59,282 nt of DNA from Candidatus Altimarinota bacterium (GCA_028691535.1 JAQUZB010000008.1:1-59282), one strand, 5' to 3'. Shown: positions 19,404 through 31,604, counted from the first letter of the stretch. Program-made: numbers and translations. The notes: a model not told the origin generated them from the letters alone.

Positions 19404-20079
19404 TTTCAGGTTCTTCTTGAGTAATAAGTTCATAAGGGATAATTTCTCTATCTTCACATATACTCCAAGGTAGTTGTTTGTGAGTAAAATCAACTATTTC
19501 TTTTGTATCTTTTCATCTCCACTTAAAACAAATATTTTTTATAAATTCAATCTCATCATCAGATAAATTAGATGATGAAGGTGATGATATATTTTCAATT
19601 AAGTTTGAATTTCAAACTCTAGTTATTCAAATAGATTCATCAAACTCTAATTCATCAATCATTGAAAAATAAGCATCTGGAACTGGTCAATATTGTATTT
19701 TCCTATAAGATAAATTAGATAAAGATTCTAAATTATTATAGTACCATCCAAAATCCACTAAATAACATAATTTTGCTAATTTTGTTTTTGGTATTTTTCA
19801 ATCTTTTTGATCTCATCAAAATTTAATACAATTGGTAATAATTTGTTTATATTTATCCCAATTAGTATTTCAATCTGATTTTACTGATAGATCTTCTCAA
19901 AGTAATTCAAAAACTTCCATATCAAATAATTCAGATATTTTAACAGCTTGTCATAATGTTAATTCAACATCTCATTTTTCAATTTTAGAATATGTCTGGC
20001 GAGAAACTCATATATTATTTGCAACTTCTTCTTGAGTAAAGTTTTTGTCTTTACGAAGTCACTCTATATTTGTAATCAT
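19393..20079 (-). CDS. Antitoxin with HTH and Panacea (SocA-like, DUF4065) domains
   Basis: 228 codons. Residues 1-65 are an XRE helix-turn-helix (EWLRKDKNFTQEEVANNIGV, SRQTYSKIEKGDVELTLWQ). Residues 85-200 carry the Panacea/SocA-like fold: KTKLAKLCYLVDFGWYYNN, LSYRKIQYWPVPDAYFSMID. Known: Panacea domains neutralise many unrelated toxins and define the PanAT systems, common in prophages. It lies upstream of the toxin in one transcript and would repress its own promoter. Place directly behind the inovirus suggests it stabilises the prophage or blocks other phages. Confidence 0.8.
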
Positions 20080-20405
20080 TTTTTATTCATAAATATTAAA
20101 ATATATTATGTATTAATAGTATATTAAAATTTCATAAAAGTCAAAGTTTTTAACAAATAATTAACATTATTATTTATAAATGTTAATTATTTTAACATTT
20201 ATACTTTACAATTTATATTTAATTATTAATATATATGTATATATAAATTAATAATATATAAATGAAGCTAATTTTTTACAAAAAATAAAAACCTCAAAAT
20301 GCAAATATTTAGAGGTTCTTTACACAAAAATATGTGTTTGTGGTGAACATAGTGTATAGTTAAAAGGAATATTTGCAAATTATTTATTTGATAACTTTTA
20401 AATAA
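20080..20405. ncRNA. Gap with a possible structured RNA (20290-20377)
   Basis: No gene is seen in this 326-base gap. Within it, AACCTC (20290-20295) pairs with GAGGTT (20312-20317); CACAAA (20323-20328) pairs with TTTGTG (20337-20342); and TGCAAATATT (20300-20309) pairs exactly with AATATTTGCA (20368-20377). The last pair is incompatible with keeping the first hairpin's loop free, implying switching or a pseudoknot. No known family is recognised. Confidence 0.35.
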
Positions 20406-20552
20406 GTGAATATAATTTTCAATATTATACTATTTCCATTTAAATTAATTGGAAATGCAATTAAAGATTGAATCCATAAATGAATAGTAAAAGTTGTAGC
20501 TAGTATTACAGTTTTTATGATAATTCTTTATATATTCAATTGAAAAATTTAA
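20406..20552 (+). CDS. Possible small membrane protein
   Basis: 48 codons from GTG: a hydrophobic start (IIFNIILFPFKLIGNAI), three TGA-coded Gly, a basic centre and a second hydrophobic helix (VVASITVFMIILYIF). Ends 16 bases before the DUF2188 gene. No ATG; only moderate support. Confidence 0.4.
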
Positions 20553-20568
20553 CATTAACTATAAAACT

Positions 20569-20790
20569 ATGACTAAGCAAATTCATGTAACAGCTACAAA
20601 AAATGGTTGGAAAGTAAAACAACCTGATAACTCTAAAGCATCAGCAATTACTACAAATAAATCTGAAGCAATAGAAAAAGCAACAAATATTGCAAAAAAT
20701 CAATGATTAGAAATGATTTGGCATTGAAAAGATTGAAAAATTCAGTGAAGAAATTCATACTGAAATGACCCTTTTCCACCTAAATGATAA
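20569..20790 (+). CDS. DUF2188 family protein
   Basis: 73 codons: IHVTATKNGWKVKQPDNSKA, then TTNKSEAIEKATNIAKNQG, then a C-terminal HGKDGKIQGRNSYGNDPFPP. This is the complete DUF2188 fold with its end motif DGxIxxxxSYGNDPxPPKG. Known: small proteins of unknown role, frequent in genomes and mobile elements. Five of the Gly in the end motif are TGA. Terminator directly after. Confidence 0.85.
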
Positions 20791-20826
20791 TAAAAAAATA
20801 ACTAAGAATTTCTTAGTTATTTTTTT
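20791..20826. terminator. Terminator between DUF2188 gene and hsdR
   Basis: AAATAACTAAGAA pairs with TTCTTAGTTATTT, followed by seven T on the plus strand and A-rich on the other; serves both convergent genes. Confidence 0.8.
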
Positions 20827-20830
20827 ATTA

Positions 20831-23800
20831 TTAATTATATTTCTTAAAATTCTCTGCTTGTTCAAAAATCTCTTTAAAAACTTCATCTTTTGTAACTGGT
20901 GGATAATCATTTTCAGCTAAAATTAAAATTAAATCTACCTTTAATTCAGCTTTTATATCATCTTTTTGATCCCAATCAGTATATTTTGTTTTATCATCAA
21001 CTACAGTTTTTACAGCTTTTGAAAGAATTATTAATTTATCTTCTGGATATTCAAATCAATGTTTTTTAGCTATATCTTTTAATATGTCATAAAATGCTTT
21101 TTCTTCAAAATTTATTCATAAATCTTTAAAAGAGTTCATATCTTTTTTAAGTTCATGAAATAAATTAGCAAATTGATGAGCAACATCATCTAAAACCTCT
21201 CAAGCAAAAACTAAATCTTCTTTTCTTTCATTATAAGAATCAACTATTTTTTGAAGTCTTTTTGAAAAATCTATTCACTTGATTTTATTAGTTTTTTTGT
21301 ATTCCTGAATTGCTTTAGATAAAAGTTGTTGTAATAATTTTATTTTTGTATTTGGAAGTTTTATTTTATCAATTTTTGCAAGATATTCATCACTAAAAAT
21401 ATCAAGTTTAGTTTCTGATTCATCTCATAACTTAAAAATTTCTTCTATTCATTCACTTATAATTGCTTCTTGTATCATTTCTCTTACTTTTTCATTCATT
21501 TGACTTACATCAGGAGCTTCTCACTTTGTAAGCTTATGAAGTATAGATTTTATAGCAAAATAGAAATGTATTTGGTCTCTTTCAGTATCATTTATTTCTT
21601 CATTTGAACAAGATAAATTAAAGGCAGAACGAAGTTTTTTAACAAGTCACATAAATCTTTTTTCTATACTTTCAGTAATTTGTATAAATTCAACAGCTTT
21701 GTTTAAATTATTAAGTTTTTCTAAAGGAGTTCATGAAAAATATTTACTTGAATCAAAATTTACAAATAATTTATTTAATAAATCTAATTGATCTTTTACT
21801 ACTGTTACAGCTTTTCATATATCTTCAAAATCACTTCCATCTACATCTGAATATTTTTTTAATGCAATATTCATATTGCTTTTTATTCAAATATAATCTA
21901 CTACAAGTCAACTTTCTTTTCATTCATATACTCTATTTACTCTTGAAATAGTTTGAATAAGTGAATGTTGTTGTAATGGTTTAAAAATATAAATAGTATC
22001 CAAAAAAGGTACATCAAAACCTGTAAGCCACATATCAACTACTATTGCAATTTTGAAGTTTGATTTTTTATTTTTAAATTGTCTATCATATTCTTTTATA
22101 TTTTCTTTTGCTCATATATCATTATATAACTCTTTATTATCATCTTTTCATCTTGTCATTATAAGCTTTATTTTTTCAATTGGTTTGATTTCTTTTCTGT
22201 CTTTCTCTGACAATTCTACTCAATCATAACACTCTTTTATTTTTCCCCATTCTGGACGAAGAGAAAGAACTTCTCTATAAAAACTATGAGCTATTGGTCT
22301 ACTAGGACAAACAAACATTACTTTTCATAAAACTGTAGCTCATTCCTCTATTCTTTTTTCATAATGTTCAACAAAATCTGAAGCAAGAGTTTTTATCACT
22401 TGTGGATCTCATAAAATAGATTCCATATTTGTAGTTGCTCTTTTGCTTTCTTCTATTTGATATTCATTAGCTCAATTATCTTCACACTTTTTATAATAAT
22501 CTTCTATTTGTCTCAATTTTGTATTATCAAGTAACACTTTTGCAGCTCTTCATTCATAAACTATACGAACAGTAATATTATCTTCAACTGATTCTTTCAT
22601 AGTATACATATCAATAACTGGTCAAAATACTTCCAAAGTTGCATCAATTGGAGTACCAGTAAATCAAACATAAGTAGCATTTGGTAAACTATCATGAAGA
22701 TATTTTGCAAATCAATATGAATGAGTAACTCATTTATCACTAATTTTTAATTTTTTATCAAGATTTACTTGAGAACGATGAGCTTCATCAGAAATACAAA
22801 TAATATTATCTCTTTCACTAAGTAAATCTGTACTTTCAGTAAATTTATGAATAGTTGTCAAAAATACTCATCAACTATTTCTTCATTTTAAATAATTCTT
22901 TAAATCTTCTCTAGATTCTACACTTATGATATTTTCGTCTCAAATATAATCTTTTGATTCTCAAAATTGAGTTGATAATTGATCATCTAAATCAACTCTA
23001 TCAGTAATTATAACTATTGTAGGACTTGATAAACTTATACTTTTCATAAGTAAACGAGTCAGATAAAGCATAGTATAACTTTTTCCTGATCCTGTTGCTC
23101 AAAAATATGTTCATCATTTACCATTTCAGTCTGGTTTTTTATTTATGAGTATGTTTTCAAAAAGTTTTTTAGCAGCATAAAATTGAGGATAACGACAAAC
23201 GATTTTTAAATCACTTTTCGATCCATCTGGAAAATATACAAAATCTTTTATTACTTCAAGTAAACGAGATTTATCAAAAAGTCATTCTATCATAGTAAAA
23301 AGAGAATCTATTCAATCCGAAGGTTTACTATTTATATCAGTTTTTCTCCAAGCATAGAAAAAATCATAGGGAGCAAAAAGAGATCCCATTTTATTATTTA
23401 TTCAATCACTAATTACACAAAAAGCATTATATTTGAAAAGCTCTGGAATATCTCTTTTGTAACGAACTGTTAGTTGAGTATAAGCATCACGAATAGTTGC
23501 ATTTTCTTTTATTGAACTCTTAAATTCAAATACTACTAAAGGAATTCAATTGATATAAACAATTCAATCTGGAATTCTTTTTTCAGATCACATTATTTCC
23601 ATTTGATTTACAAATTTGAAAGAGTTATTTTCAAGATTTTCAAAATCTACTAACTGAATAAATAAATCTTTTTTTGTTCTATCTTCTCTTTTGAATATAA
23701 ATCAGTCAGAAATAAGTTTTATAATTGCTTTATTACTATCATACAAACTTGAAGAAGGATACAGCTCTAATTTACGAATAATACTTTTTATTTCGTTTAA

Positions 23801-23968
23801 AGTAATATCATCTCTAGTATACTTTGCTAACAAATAGTTTCGTAAATCATCAGTCATCAAAACATCACTTATTTCTTTGTGAATATGTGATCAATTAATA
23901 TGAGGGTATCCACCTTTTTCTAATAATTCTATTATTGCAGTTTCTAAAGAATTTTCTGTAAACTTCAT
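20831..23968 (-). CDS. hsdR: Type I restriction enzyme R subunit
   Basis: 1045 codons, full length for HsdR. N-terminal nuclease: RIPDGIVY (Asp near 133) and VVFEFKSS with E148-x-K150. Motor domain: Walker A ATGSGKSYTM near 288, DEAHRSQ near 394, followed by the second RecA-like lobe and a C-terminal helical part that binds the methylase. Known: translocates DNA and cuts far from the site when joined with HsdM and HsdS. Last gene of the operon that starts with hsdM at 29575; 15 bases separate it from the nuclease gene upstream. Confidence 0.95.
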
Positions 23969-23983
23969 AGGAGAGTATTATAA

Positions 23984-24778
23984 TTAAATAAAGCTTTTCA
24001 TTACTAATCATTCTATCCAATCAATCGGATTTAATTCATCATTTAGTAATGTTTCTATATCTTTTCAAGTAATTGCTACTATTATTCTTTCAGATGATCC
24101 ATCTCTAAGTAAATTTGATTCAACTACTTTTGTAAATCAATTCATTGCTATAACAAATCAAATTTTTGCAAAATTTGCATGTCAAACAAGTTTTCATCTC
24201 AAAGTATTGATAACTTCAGTATTTGTATTTTTAGACCAATTTTTTGCTTCTCAAAGAATTACTGGAGTTTTTAAATTTAACCAAAATGGTTTATTTATAT
24301 TGTTTTTTATAACTAAATCTATTTGTTCATCTTCTGCTTGTTTGATTTCTGTAACTTCAAATCCATCAATAGCATTGAACAATTTTTTCAAAAATTCTTC
24401 AAATTGTTTTCATTTTGTTTGTGATTCTGAAGTATTTACATCAGTTTTAGTTTTTGTAATTGCTTCAAATTCTTGAAATAATTGAGCATGATTAAATTTA
24501 CTCTTAATAAGAAATTCTAATAATCATAACTCTTTTAACAATCTCTCAAGTTTTGCTTTTTCTAAATCATCTTTTTTTGATTGACTATAAAACTTTTCAA
24601 AAGTGAGTTTATAAAAATCTTCTTCAAACTTATTTGCTTGTTCCCAAAAAAAGTTTAGTTTTTCTATATTGTACCCATAAATTTTTTCTACATGCTCAAA
24701 AAACTCCAGTCTTGATATTTTATCAAATTTTTCTGGATTATTTCATAAAAGATATGATGTGATTTGTTTTATATCCAT
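23984..24778 (-). CDS. PD-(D/E)XK nuclease-like protein inside the hsd operon
   Basis: 264 codons. The N-terminal 120 residues are helical and charged. The C-terminal half has a restriction-endonuclease-like core: EDEQIDLVIKNN (catalytic Asp) and ILGEAKNWSKNT (E-x-K), then KLVGHANFAKIGFVIAMNGF, as in Mrr/REase_Mrr-like proteins. Known: such genes occur as extra members in type I operons, where they may cut modified or foreign DNA. Lies between the OLD-like gene and hsdR with short gaps on the same strand. Confidence 0.75.
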
Positions 24779-24843
24779 AAGTATTTTTTTGAAAATAAAT
24801 TATTTTGTTTATTTTAGCATATTTTAGGGAGATTTACAAGGAT

Positions 24844-26829
24844 TTAAGAATTAAAAAATGTTTTAATTTCTTCTATCCAAGGTAAATTATAATTTTCTTT
24901 TTCTTTTGATTCTAATACTTCAATATATTTATGTGCAAAAATAATTTTATTTTCTCATTCATTTTCTTGAAAATAATTTTCAATTTCTAAATTTTTTAAG
25001 TTTTTAATAAAATTTGTATTTCAATTATTATTCTCAATTGTTGTTATTAAATATTCTGACTTAACTTCTAATTTTTCAATTGTTTCTTTGAAAATTATTG
25101 GATTTAAAGATTGTTCAATGTCAGTTTGTGTTGTATCAGAATTATTTAATGTTAACAATTCTGTTTTAATATTTGTATTTTTTTCATTACTCAATCTTCT
25201 AATTTTTAAATTAACATATCATTCTGATAAATTATCCTTATGTCTATTTAAATCGGTATCAATTAAACAAAAAACTTTTCATTTAATATCTTCATCTTTA
25301 TTTTTTATTGGTAATTCCAAATATTCATATAATTCAGAAACCTTTTTAAAACTTCACATTGGTAAAATTTTTAACTTTTTATCAATAATTAAATCTTTAA
25401 AAAAATATTCAAAATATATTTTTTCACTTATTCATTCACAAATTAGCCAATTATAACTTTTTTCTCATTTTAAAGAATAATAAATTGACTGTACTAAATC
25501 ATTAGTACTTTTTAAAATAAAATCATTTGGTATTTTATTTTTATTTATTACAATATCACTTTTAATTTTTGCTCTATAATCATATAAGTCATATGTTTCA
25601 AATATTGTCCCTGATTTTCACTCAGTTATAAAATGTCATAATCATTCACTAGTAATTGGCAAAAATCAATACCAATGTGTTGTTATAAATATTTGATTAT
25701 TATTTGAAATATCTTTAAGTTTTTCAAATTGTTCATAACAAAGAGACGTATGTAAAGAATTTTCAGGCTCATCAATTCCTATAATTAAATCTTTTTCTCT
25801 TGGATTTTCAGTTTTTAGGAAAGCATAAACTAAGTCTATCAATGCTTGTCTTTTTTCTCAAGCACTTAATTCACTAATTTTCTTTTTAGTTCAATCATTT
25901 TCTATTTTTGTTAAAATTCTTTTTTGAAAATACACTTCTAAAATCTTTTCAACAATATCTCATTTAGTTAATGTATTATTTCTTTGCATTCATGTTTCGT
26001 AACTATATTGTTGTTCTAAAATTCATTCTATATTTAAAATAAAATCTTTTAGTTTTTTATTTATTCATCAAGCTCAATCTAAATTTACTCAATTAAGAGC
26101 ATCTTTTATTTCATCCTTTAATTTCTTGTCAAAAATTTTTTGCATTTCATCAGTTTCAATTTTAGTGAAACTTTCAATATCTATTTCAACTGGAAGATAA
26201 ACATAAAAATATAAATCTTTAATTTCTGTTAATACTTCTTTATAATTTTTACTTAATTCATTTTGCCAACCTAAAATAATATTTTTTTTATCCTCTCAAA
26301 TTTTTCAATCAATTTCATTTATGTCTTTATCTAAAACAAAAGTTAAAAACTTTTCATCATTAATAAAACTACCAAAATAAACTTTTGGTGCAGTTGTGTT
26401 AAATATATTTTGTTCTCAAATTATAAAAAGGTAGTGGGTATCTTTTTTATCGATTATTTCATCTCTTAAATCAAAAAAATCTTTTGTTGATTTCTTAATA
26501 TTAACATCTAAATCTTCTTTCTGAATATTCCAAAAAAAATCACTTAATTTAGAAAATTCTTTTACCTTTTTATTAATTTTAGTTTTTTCTACTAAAAATA
26601 TTGGTGCAATAAAAGGATCATTTCATATAGTATAAATTCCATCTGATATAGCTCACTTATTTAACGGATATAACTTATTATTAAAAAATGAATCCATTGC
26701 CTCTAAAATTGAACTTTTTCAAATACCATTTTCTCATATATAACTTATAAATCTATATTTATGTCCTATAGGTATAAACCTTATTCATTTATAAGCTTTT
26801 ATATGTCTAATAAACATTCAAATTATCAT
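24844..26829 (-). CDS. OLD-family ATPase-Toprim nuclease
   Basis: 661 codons. Walker A FISYIGENGIGKSSILEA near residue 30; a long helical insertion; signature and Walker B KDLIIGIDEPENSLHT near 350; H-loop IFITTHWYGF. The C-terminal part is Toprim-like: NWLICEGISEKIYFEYFF (catalytic Glu) and KVFCLIDTDLNR (D-x-D). Known: OLD nucleases, including GajA of Gabija, cut DNA and are gated by nucleotides; stand-alone OLD proteins also exclude phages. No UvrD-like GajB partner is present. Embedded between hsdS and the Mrr-like gene. Confidence 0.85.
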
Positions 26830-26856
26830 AACTTTATAATTTAAAAACTAAACTCT

Positions 26857-28026
26857 CTAACTCTCACTTGCCATTTTAGATAAAATCAAATCTTTCATTT
26901 TTCAAAGATTTTCATTTTCTTTTAATTTTTTATAACTATTTTTATAAATAATTTTTAGTAAATTATCATAATCTTTTAAAACTTTTAAATCTGGTAATAA
27001 TACTTTTAGAATTGAAATTTGTGGTATTGTAAGTTGACTTTGAACAGATCAAGATAAATCAAAATCTGTTTTTCTTATAGTTTGCCAAATATAAATTCAA
27101 AAATACTCTTCTTTTGGCATTATAACTAATAGTCTAACAATTGCATCAAATGGTTCGTATCTTAATACACTATATCAAATATTTCATCTAGCCGAAACTG
27201 TAATGCTGTTTTTAGGATAATTTGCTTTATTTGTAAATCAATATAATCAATCATTTATTATTCAATTTGCATATATTGGTATACTACAATCGACTGTTTT
27301 TTCTGGTGAATATAAAAATGGTCTATCTCATCAAGCTTTAATTATAGCTATTTCATTTAATCTCCAAACTTTCCACCCCTTCGGTACTTCCTTTTCCAAC
27401 TCACTACAAAACTCCATTTCTCCACCACTTGATTTATAAGGCTTTCAATTTTCATCTGGAAACTCAAAATCCACAAACCACTCTTTATAAATACTTTTTG
27501 CTGTTTCTTCAAGTTTTTCTATCAAACTATTATTCAAACTTATTCTATTTTTTATAGCATTGTATTCATCAACTATTTCTTGCTGTTTTATAATATCTGG
27601 AATTTTTATAGGTATTTCACAAAAAACATCCCAAGATATTCATCAACGAACATCTCATCAACTTATGTATCATATATATCTATCATTTTCAGGACGAGAT
27701 AACCACATTAGTAAAAACTCATCTAAAAGAATACTTTTATCAATAACTTCAAAAACATAATAAGCCGAAGAAACAATTGCTTTTTCTTCATTTCTATACA
27801 AATCAATTGGGAGTTTTTCATCTCTTCAAACACTCATAAGTTTACAAGCAAATTGTCATTTTTCAATTATTTTATAAACAGAAATATCTACATCAACCAT
27901 ATTAGCTACTGATGATATAAATTTCTTTTCCATACTCACTCATATAAGATTATTTATTTGTAAATCTTTATTACGAATATTAACTTCTCTTATATAGTCT
28001 CACAATTTCTTATAATTTGATTTCAT
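26857..28026 (-). CDS. hsdS: Type I restriction specificity subunit
   Basis: 389 codons, starts inside the last codons of hsdM (17-base overlap). Two target-recognition domains separated by a helical spacer: first TRD with ISGGDVRGGISWDVFCEIPI (about 135-155), conserved helix IKQQEIVDEYNAIKNRI, second TRD beginning VPKGWKVWRLNEIAIIKAG (about 235), ending with a second helix KMKDLILSKMASES. The two half-sites define a bipartite DNA target. No phase-variable repeat tract seen. Confidence 0.92.
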
Positions 28027-29575
28027 ACCCAAGTTTTTTAAAAACTAAAAGTAATTCTTCTTTTGATTTTTGTTCTTCTTGTAAAAGAGTTGAAAATTCT
28101 CCTTGTAAAACTGTCATTTTTTCATCAAAATCTATGTTTTCATCTCTATTTACAAACTCTATATATTTACTTGGAACTAGTGAGAAATCTTTTCTTTCTA
28201 TTTCTTCAAAACTAGCACTATAGCAAAACTCAGCTATATTTTGATATTTTGTCTCAAAATCTTTTTGTTGCCAATTATGATAAGTAGTTGCAATTTTTTC
28301 TATATCATTTTGACCAAATTGCACATATTTTTTTTCAAAAGGTTCTCACATAGTGCGAAGATCCATAAAAAGAACTTCTTTTTGTCTATCTCTATAATTT
28401 TTTATATTTCAGTTTATTTCTAACGATCTTGCTTTTTTATTTTTATTCAAAATCCACAAAGTAACACTTATTGGAGTAGTATAAAACATTTGTTTTGGCA
28501 AAATTATAATTGCTTCAACTAAATCATTTTCTATAAGTTTCTTTCTGATTTTGTATTCTTCTCCACCTCCTGAAAGTGAACCATTTGCAAGTAAAAATCA
28601 AGCTACTCAATTTTCTGAAAGTTTTGAGACAATATTTAAAATCCACCCATAATTTGCATTACTTGCTGGTGGCACATCGTATCACATCCAACGAGGATCA
28701 TCAATAAGTTCATTACTTGCTCTCCAATCTTTTTGATTAAAAGGAGGATTTGCCATGATAAAATCAGCTTTTAAATCTTTGTGTTGATCTTTTTTGAAAG
28801 TATCTTCTGGCATATCTCATAAATTTGCCGAAATTCATCTAATTGCTAGATTCATTTTTGCTAGTTTATAAGTCGTTGCTGTATATTCTTGACCATATAC
28901 TGAAACATCTTTTTTATTTCCGTGATGAGATTCTATAAATTTCATAGATTGCACAAACATTCATCCAGAACCACAAGCAGGATCATAAATTTTTCATTTA
29001 TATGGTTCTATCATTTCAGCAATAAGATTTACTATTGATTTTGGAGTGTAAAATTCTCATTTACCTTTTCATTCAGCAATTGCAAATTTACTCAAAAAAT
29101 ACTCATAAACTCTCCCAACTATATCGTGAGATTTATCTTTGATAGTATCTATATCATTGATTTCATCAAGAAGTGCAGAAAGTTTAGTAGTATCAAGATT
29201 TAAACGAGAATAATAATTATCAGGCAAAGCTCACTTTAGGCTTGGATTATTTTTTTCAACAGTTAAAAGTGCCGTATCTATTTTTAAAGAAATATCAGTT
29301 TGTTTAGCATTTTCTATCAAGTATTTCCAACGAGAAATTTCAGGCAAGTAAAATACATTTTTCATTGTGTAAAACTCAGTCATTTCTATATATTTTTCCT
29401 TTCATTCCGAAATAAGTTCTTGTCTTCTTTCTTCAAATTTATCACTTGCAAATTTTAAAAATATTAATCATAAAACTACATGTTTATATTCAGAAGCTTC
29501 AACTGAACCACGAAGTTTATTAGCAGATTGCCAAAGTTTTTCTTCTATATTTATTTCTTTCTTTTTTACAGCCAT
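28010..29575 (-). CDS. hsdM: Type I restriction methylase subunit
   Basis: 521 codons, full length. N-terminal helical domain ([20 protein letters not shown], the HsdM_N pattern), then the N6-methylase: [16 protein letters not shown], motif I DPACGSGGMF at about 198 and catalytic NPPFNQKDW at about 276. Known: methylates adenine in the site chosen by HsdS and protects self DNA. First gene of the operon; 523 bases of non-coding DNA lie upstream. Confidence 0.95.
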
Positions 29576-30098
29576 TTTTGTCTTTAAAAAATAAAATCAT
29601 TAAAATTACTATATAAATAAATACGAAAAAGTCCAGTAAAAACCAGAATTGGTAAAGAAATTTTAATAATAAATTAATGTTAAACATTAATTTTATTTTC
29701 TCATATTAAATCCATATTAAATTTTAATACTAAAATACCTTTTTATATAAACCAAAAACAGTTAGCGAGTTTATCTCGCAACTGTTTTTTTAAATATCAT
29801 TTTTGATTGAAGTTTGGTGCTTTTTCTTTGTAAACTAAAAATTAAGATAAAACTCTCAGAGAAATCACTAAATTTGACTTATTATTTTGGAAAATTAAAA
29901 TTGAAAGAAAAAGAAACTAAAAGAAATAATTTAAATGAACATTTAAAGTTAAGCTTATCATTTTCGTATATCGTTCGTATGCTTTTCTAAAAAATCAATA
30001 ATTTGAAAAAATAAGAAGTCAAATTTTGATTTTGAAAGATAAAGCTTATTCCATCGCTCTGCGAATAAAAAGTTAATACAAAAAAAAAAGTACCAGGA
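29576..30098. other. Non-coding gap upstream of hsdM
   Basis: 523 bases without a supported gene in either code. It includes the terminator at 29754-29792 and, at 29930-30060, a stretch with AAGCTTATC and GATAAAGCTT arms and less biased base use, which may be a decayed fragment. The hsdM promoter should be near 29600-29700. Confidence 0.4.
29754..29792. terminator. Bidirectional terminator
   Basis: AACAGTT-A-GCGAG pairs with CTCGC-A-ACTGTT around a 4-base loop; seven T on the plus strand and AAAAA (T on minus) on the other side. Confidence 0.75.
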
Positions 30099-30113
30099 TT
30101 AAACCTGATACTC
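30081..30113 (-). terminator. Terminator of the 30099-30464 gene
   Basis: On the minus strand AGTATCAGG and CCTGGTACT form a 9-bp stem with one G-U/A-C irregularity, then ten T. The stop codon lies in the loop. Confidence 0.8.
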
Positions 30114-30464
30114 TGATTTATCAAATAAATCTTGAATTTTATCATCTTTAAACCATAGATGACTATCTATGTAATTTGTATAAACTTCATAAATTTCATG
30201 TGAATTCATATAGTCATATATGTTTCAATATTCTCATAAATCAAGAATTTTTTCAATTTCTTCTTGATTATCATGAATAAATTTTTCAGCAATCTGATTG
30301 ATAACATCATAAACAATCCAATTGAAATTAAGAACTCAGTAATTTGATTTTAAATCCTGAAGATCTATTTCTATTTTATTATTATCAAGTAAATCAGTAA
30401 GATAATTAATATCTAAATAACCACATTCTAATAAATCACAAAGTAAGCTAGTTTTAGTTTCCAT
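30099..30464 (-). CDS. Small acidic hypothetical protein
   Basis: 121 codons, strongly acidic, rich in Asp and aromatic residues: LLCDLLECGYLDINYLTDLL, IVYDVINQIAEKFIHDNQEE, YDYMNSHEIYEVYTNY. No membrane segment. Helical throughout. Acidic small proteins next to a nuclease operon can be phage anti-restriction mimics, but nothing here proves it. Separate transcript with its own terminator. Confidence 0.65.
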
Positions 30465-30644
30465 ATTACTAAAATTAATAAATAAAGTATGTGAGATACA
30501 ATTTTTGGCTTTTAGAAGTCAATGTGGAGACTTGTACTACATTTACTCTAAAAACAAAAATTAGAATTGATACATATTATTATTAACACCTGCCGATAAA
30601 TATTAGAACGATAAAGCGTTGATATTATTATATTTTGATGAAAC

Positions 30645-30680
30645 AAAAAATGAGTTCGTGATTTTTGAACTCATTTTTTT
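30645..30680. terminator. Terminator downstream of the 30685-31548 gene
   Basis: AAAAATGAGTTC and GAACTCATTTTT pair around a 9-base loop with T-runs on both strands. The preceding 180 bases (30465-30644) contain short stems (AAGTC/GACTT near 30515, AACG/CGTT near 30608) and no gene. Confidence 0.75.
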
Positions 30681-30684
30681 GTAT

Positions 30685-31548
30685 TTATAATTTTGAAGCT
30701 TGTTGTAATTTATTGGCACAAGCAAACAATTCATTTGCTAATTTTATTCTTCATCTTCATTTATCAGCTTCTCAATCTTTTTGTATTTTAATTGATAACT
30801 TCTCTAAAAAAGTAACTAAATCATAATGTTGTAAATGTGATATACTTCTTGCTAACTCATCATTATTTAAATTTAATCATTTTACTTCTGCTGTATGTTT
30901 AAATTTTACATCATCATTATCTGATTTTTCAACTCTTTCTAAAAATTCTAATGTTGGTTTTTTACAATATCCCCATGCTTTTTTAATACTATCAGACGCT
31001 TCATTTAACAATGAATATATTTCTTTATTATATATATACTCAGATAAAGCATTAAGAAAAGACGATAAACTATCATAATATAAATCTCAAATTCTTTCAA
31101 TTAATTCATCAAAAGAGATTTGTTCTCATAAAATTTCTTGTTCTCCTTTATCTCATATTATTTGCATAACTTTTCTTTTTGTAGATTCTTTTTGCGTATA
31201 TCAAATAGAGTTTAAATATTCTTTTGCTTGACTATCTAATATAAAAATATCCTCAATTTCTCATGTAAATCATTCATCTTCTAAAGCTTTCATAGTTCAA
31301 GGCAAGAATTTATCAATATTATTATCTACTCATTCATATTCTTTCCTAAGATTTTCCATAATTATAGGTAATGAAGTTCCTCTTTCATCATACCACCATG
31401 TTGTAACAACATATTTATTCCAATATTCTTGTTTATATTCCTCATCTCATTTAATATAATCCTGTAAATTTTGTTGTTTATTTACAAATTTTTCTTGTTC
31501 TCTTCATTCTACATATTTTTGAAAATCTGTTTTATTATCTCAGTTCAT
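30685..31548 (-). CDS. Hypothetical protein downstream of the ART-like gene
   Basis: 287 codons, acidic, helical, no signal peptide or membrane segment. Contains WNKYVVTTWWYDERGTSLPI, EDIFILDSQAKEYLNSIGYT and FKHTAEVKGLNLNNDELARS. Not recognised. It starts 57 bases after the stop of the ADP-ribosyltransferase-like gene on the same strand, so it may be an immunity protein, chaperone or co-effector. Only position supports that. Confidence 0.65.
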
Positions 31549-31604
31549 AATTTTATATTATAAATTATTTTAAATATTATACTCTTTTTTGTAAAAAATA
31601 TCAA

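Noticed and set aside
23984-26829. Gabija system (GajA-GajB)
   Set aside because: The OLD protein is GajA-like in domains, but the neighbour is a PD-(D/E)XK protein and not a UvrD-like helicase.
29930-30060. Small gene with less biased composition
   Set aside because: All frames contain TAA or TAG within about 25 codons on both strands.
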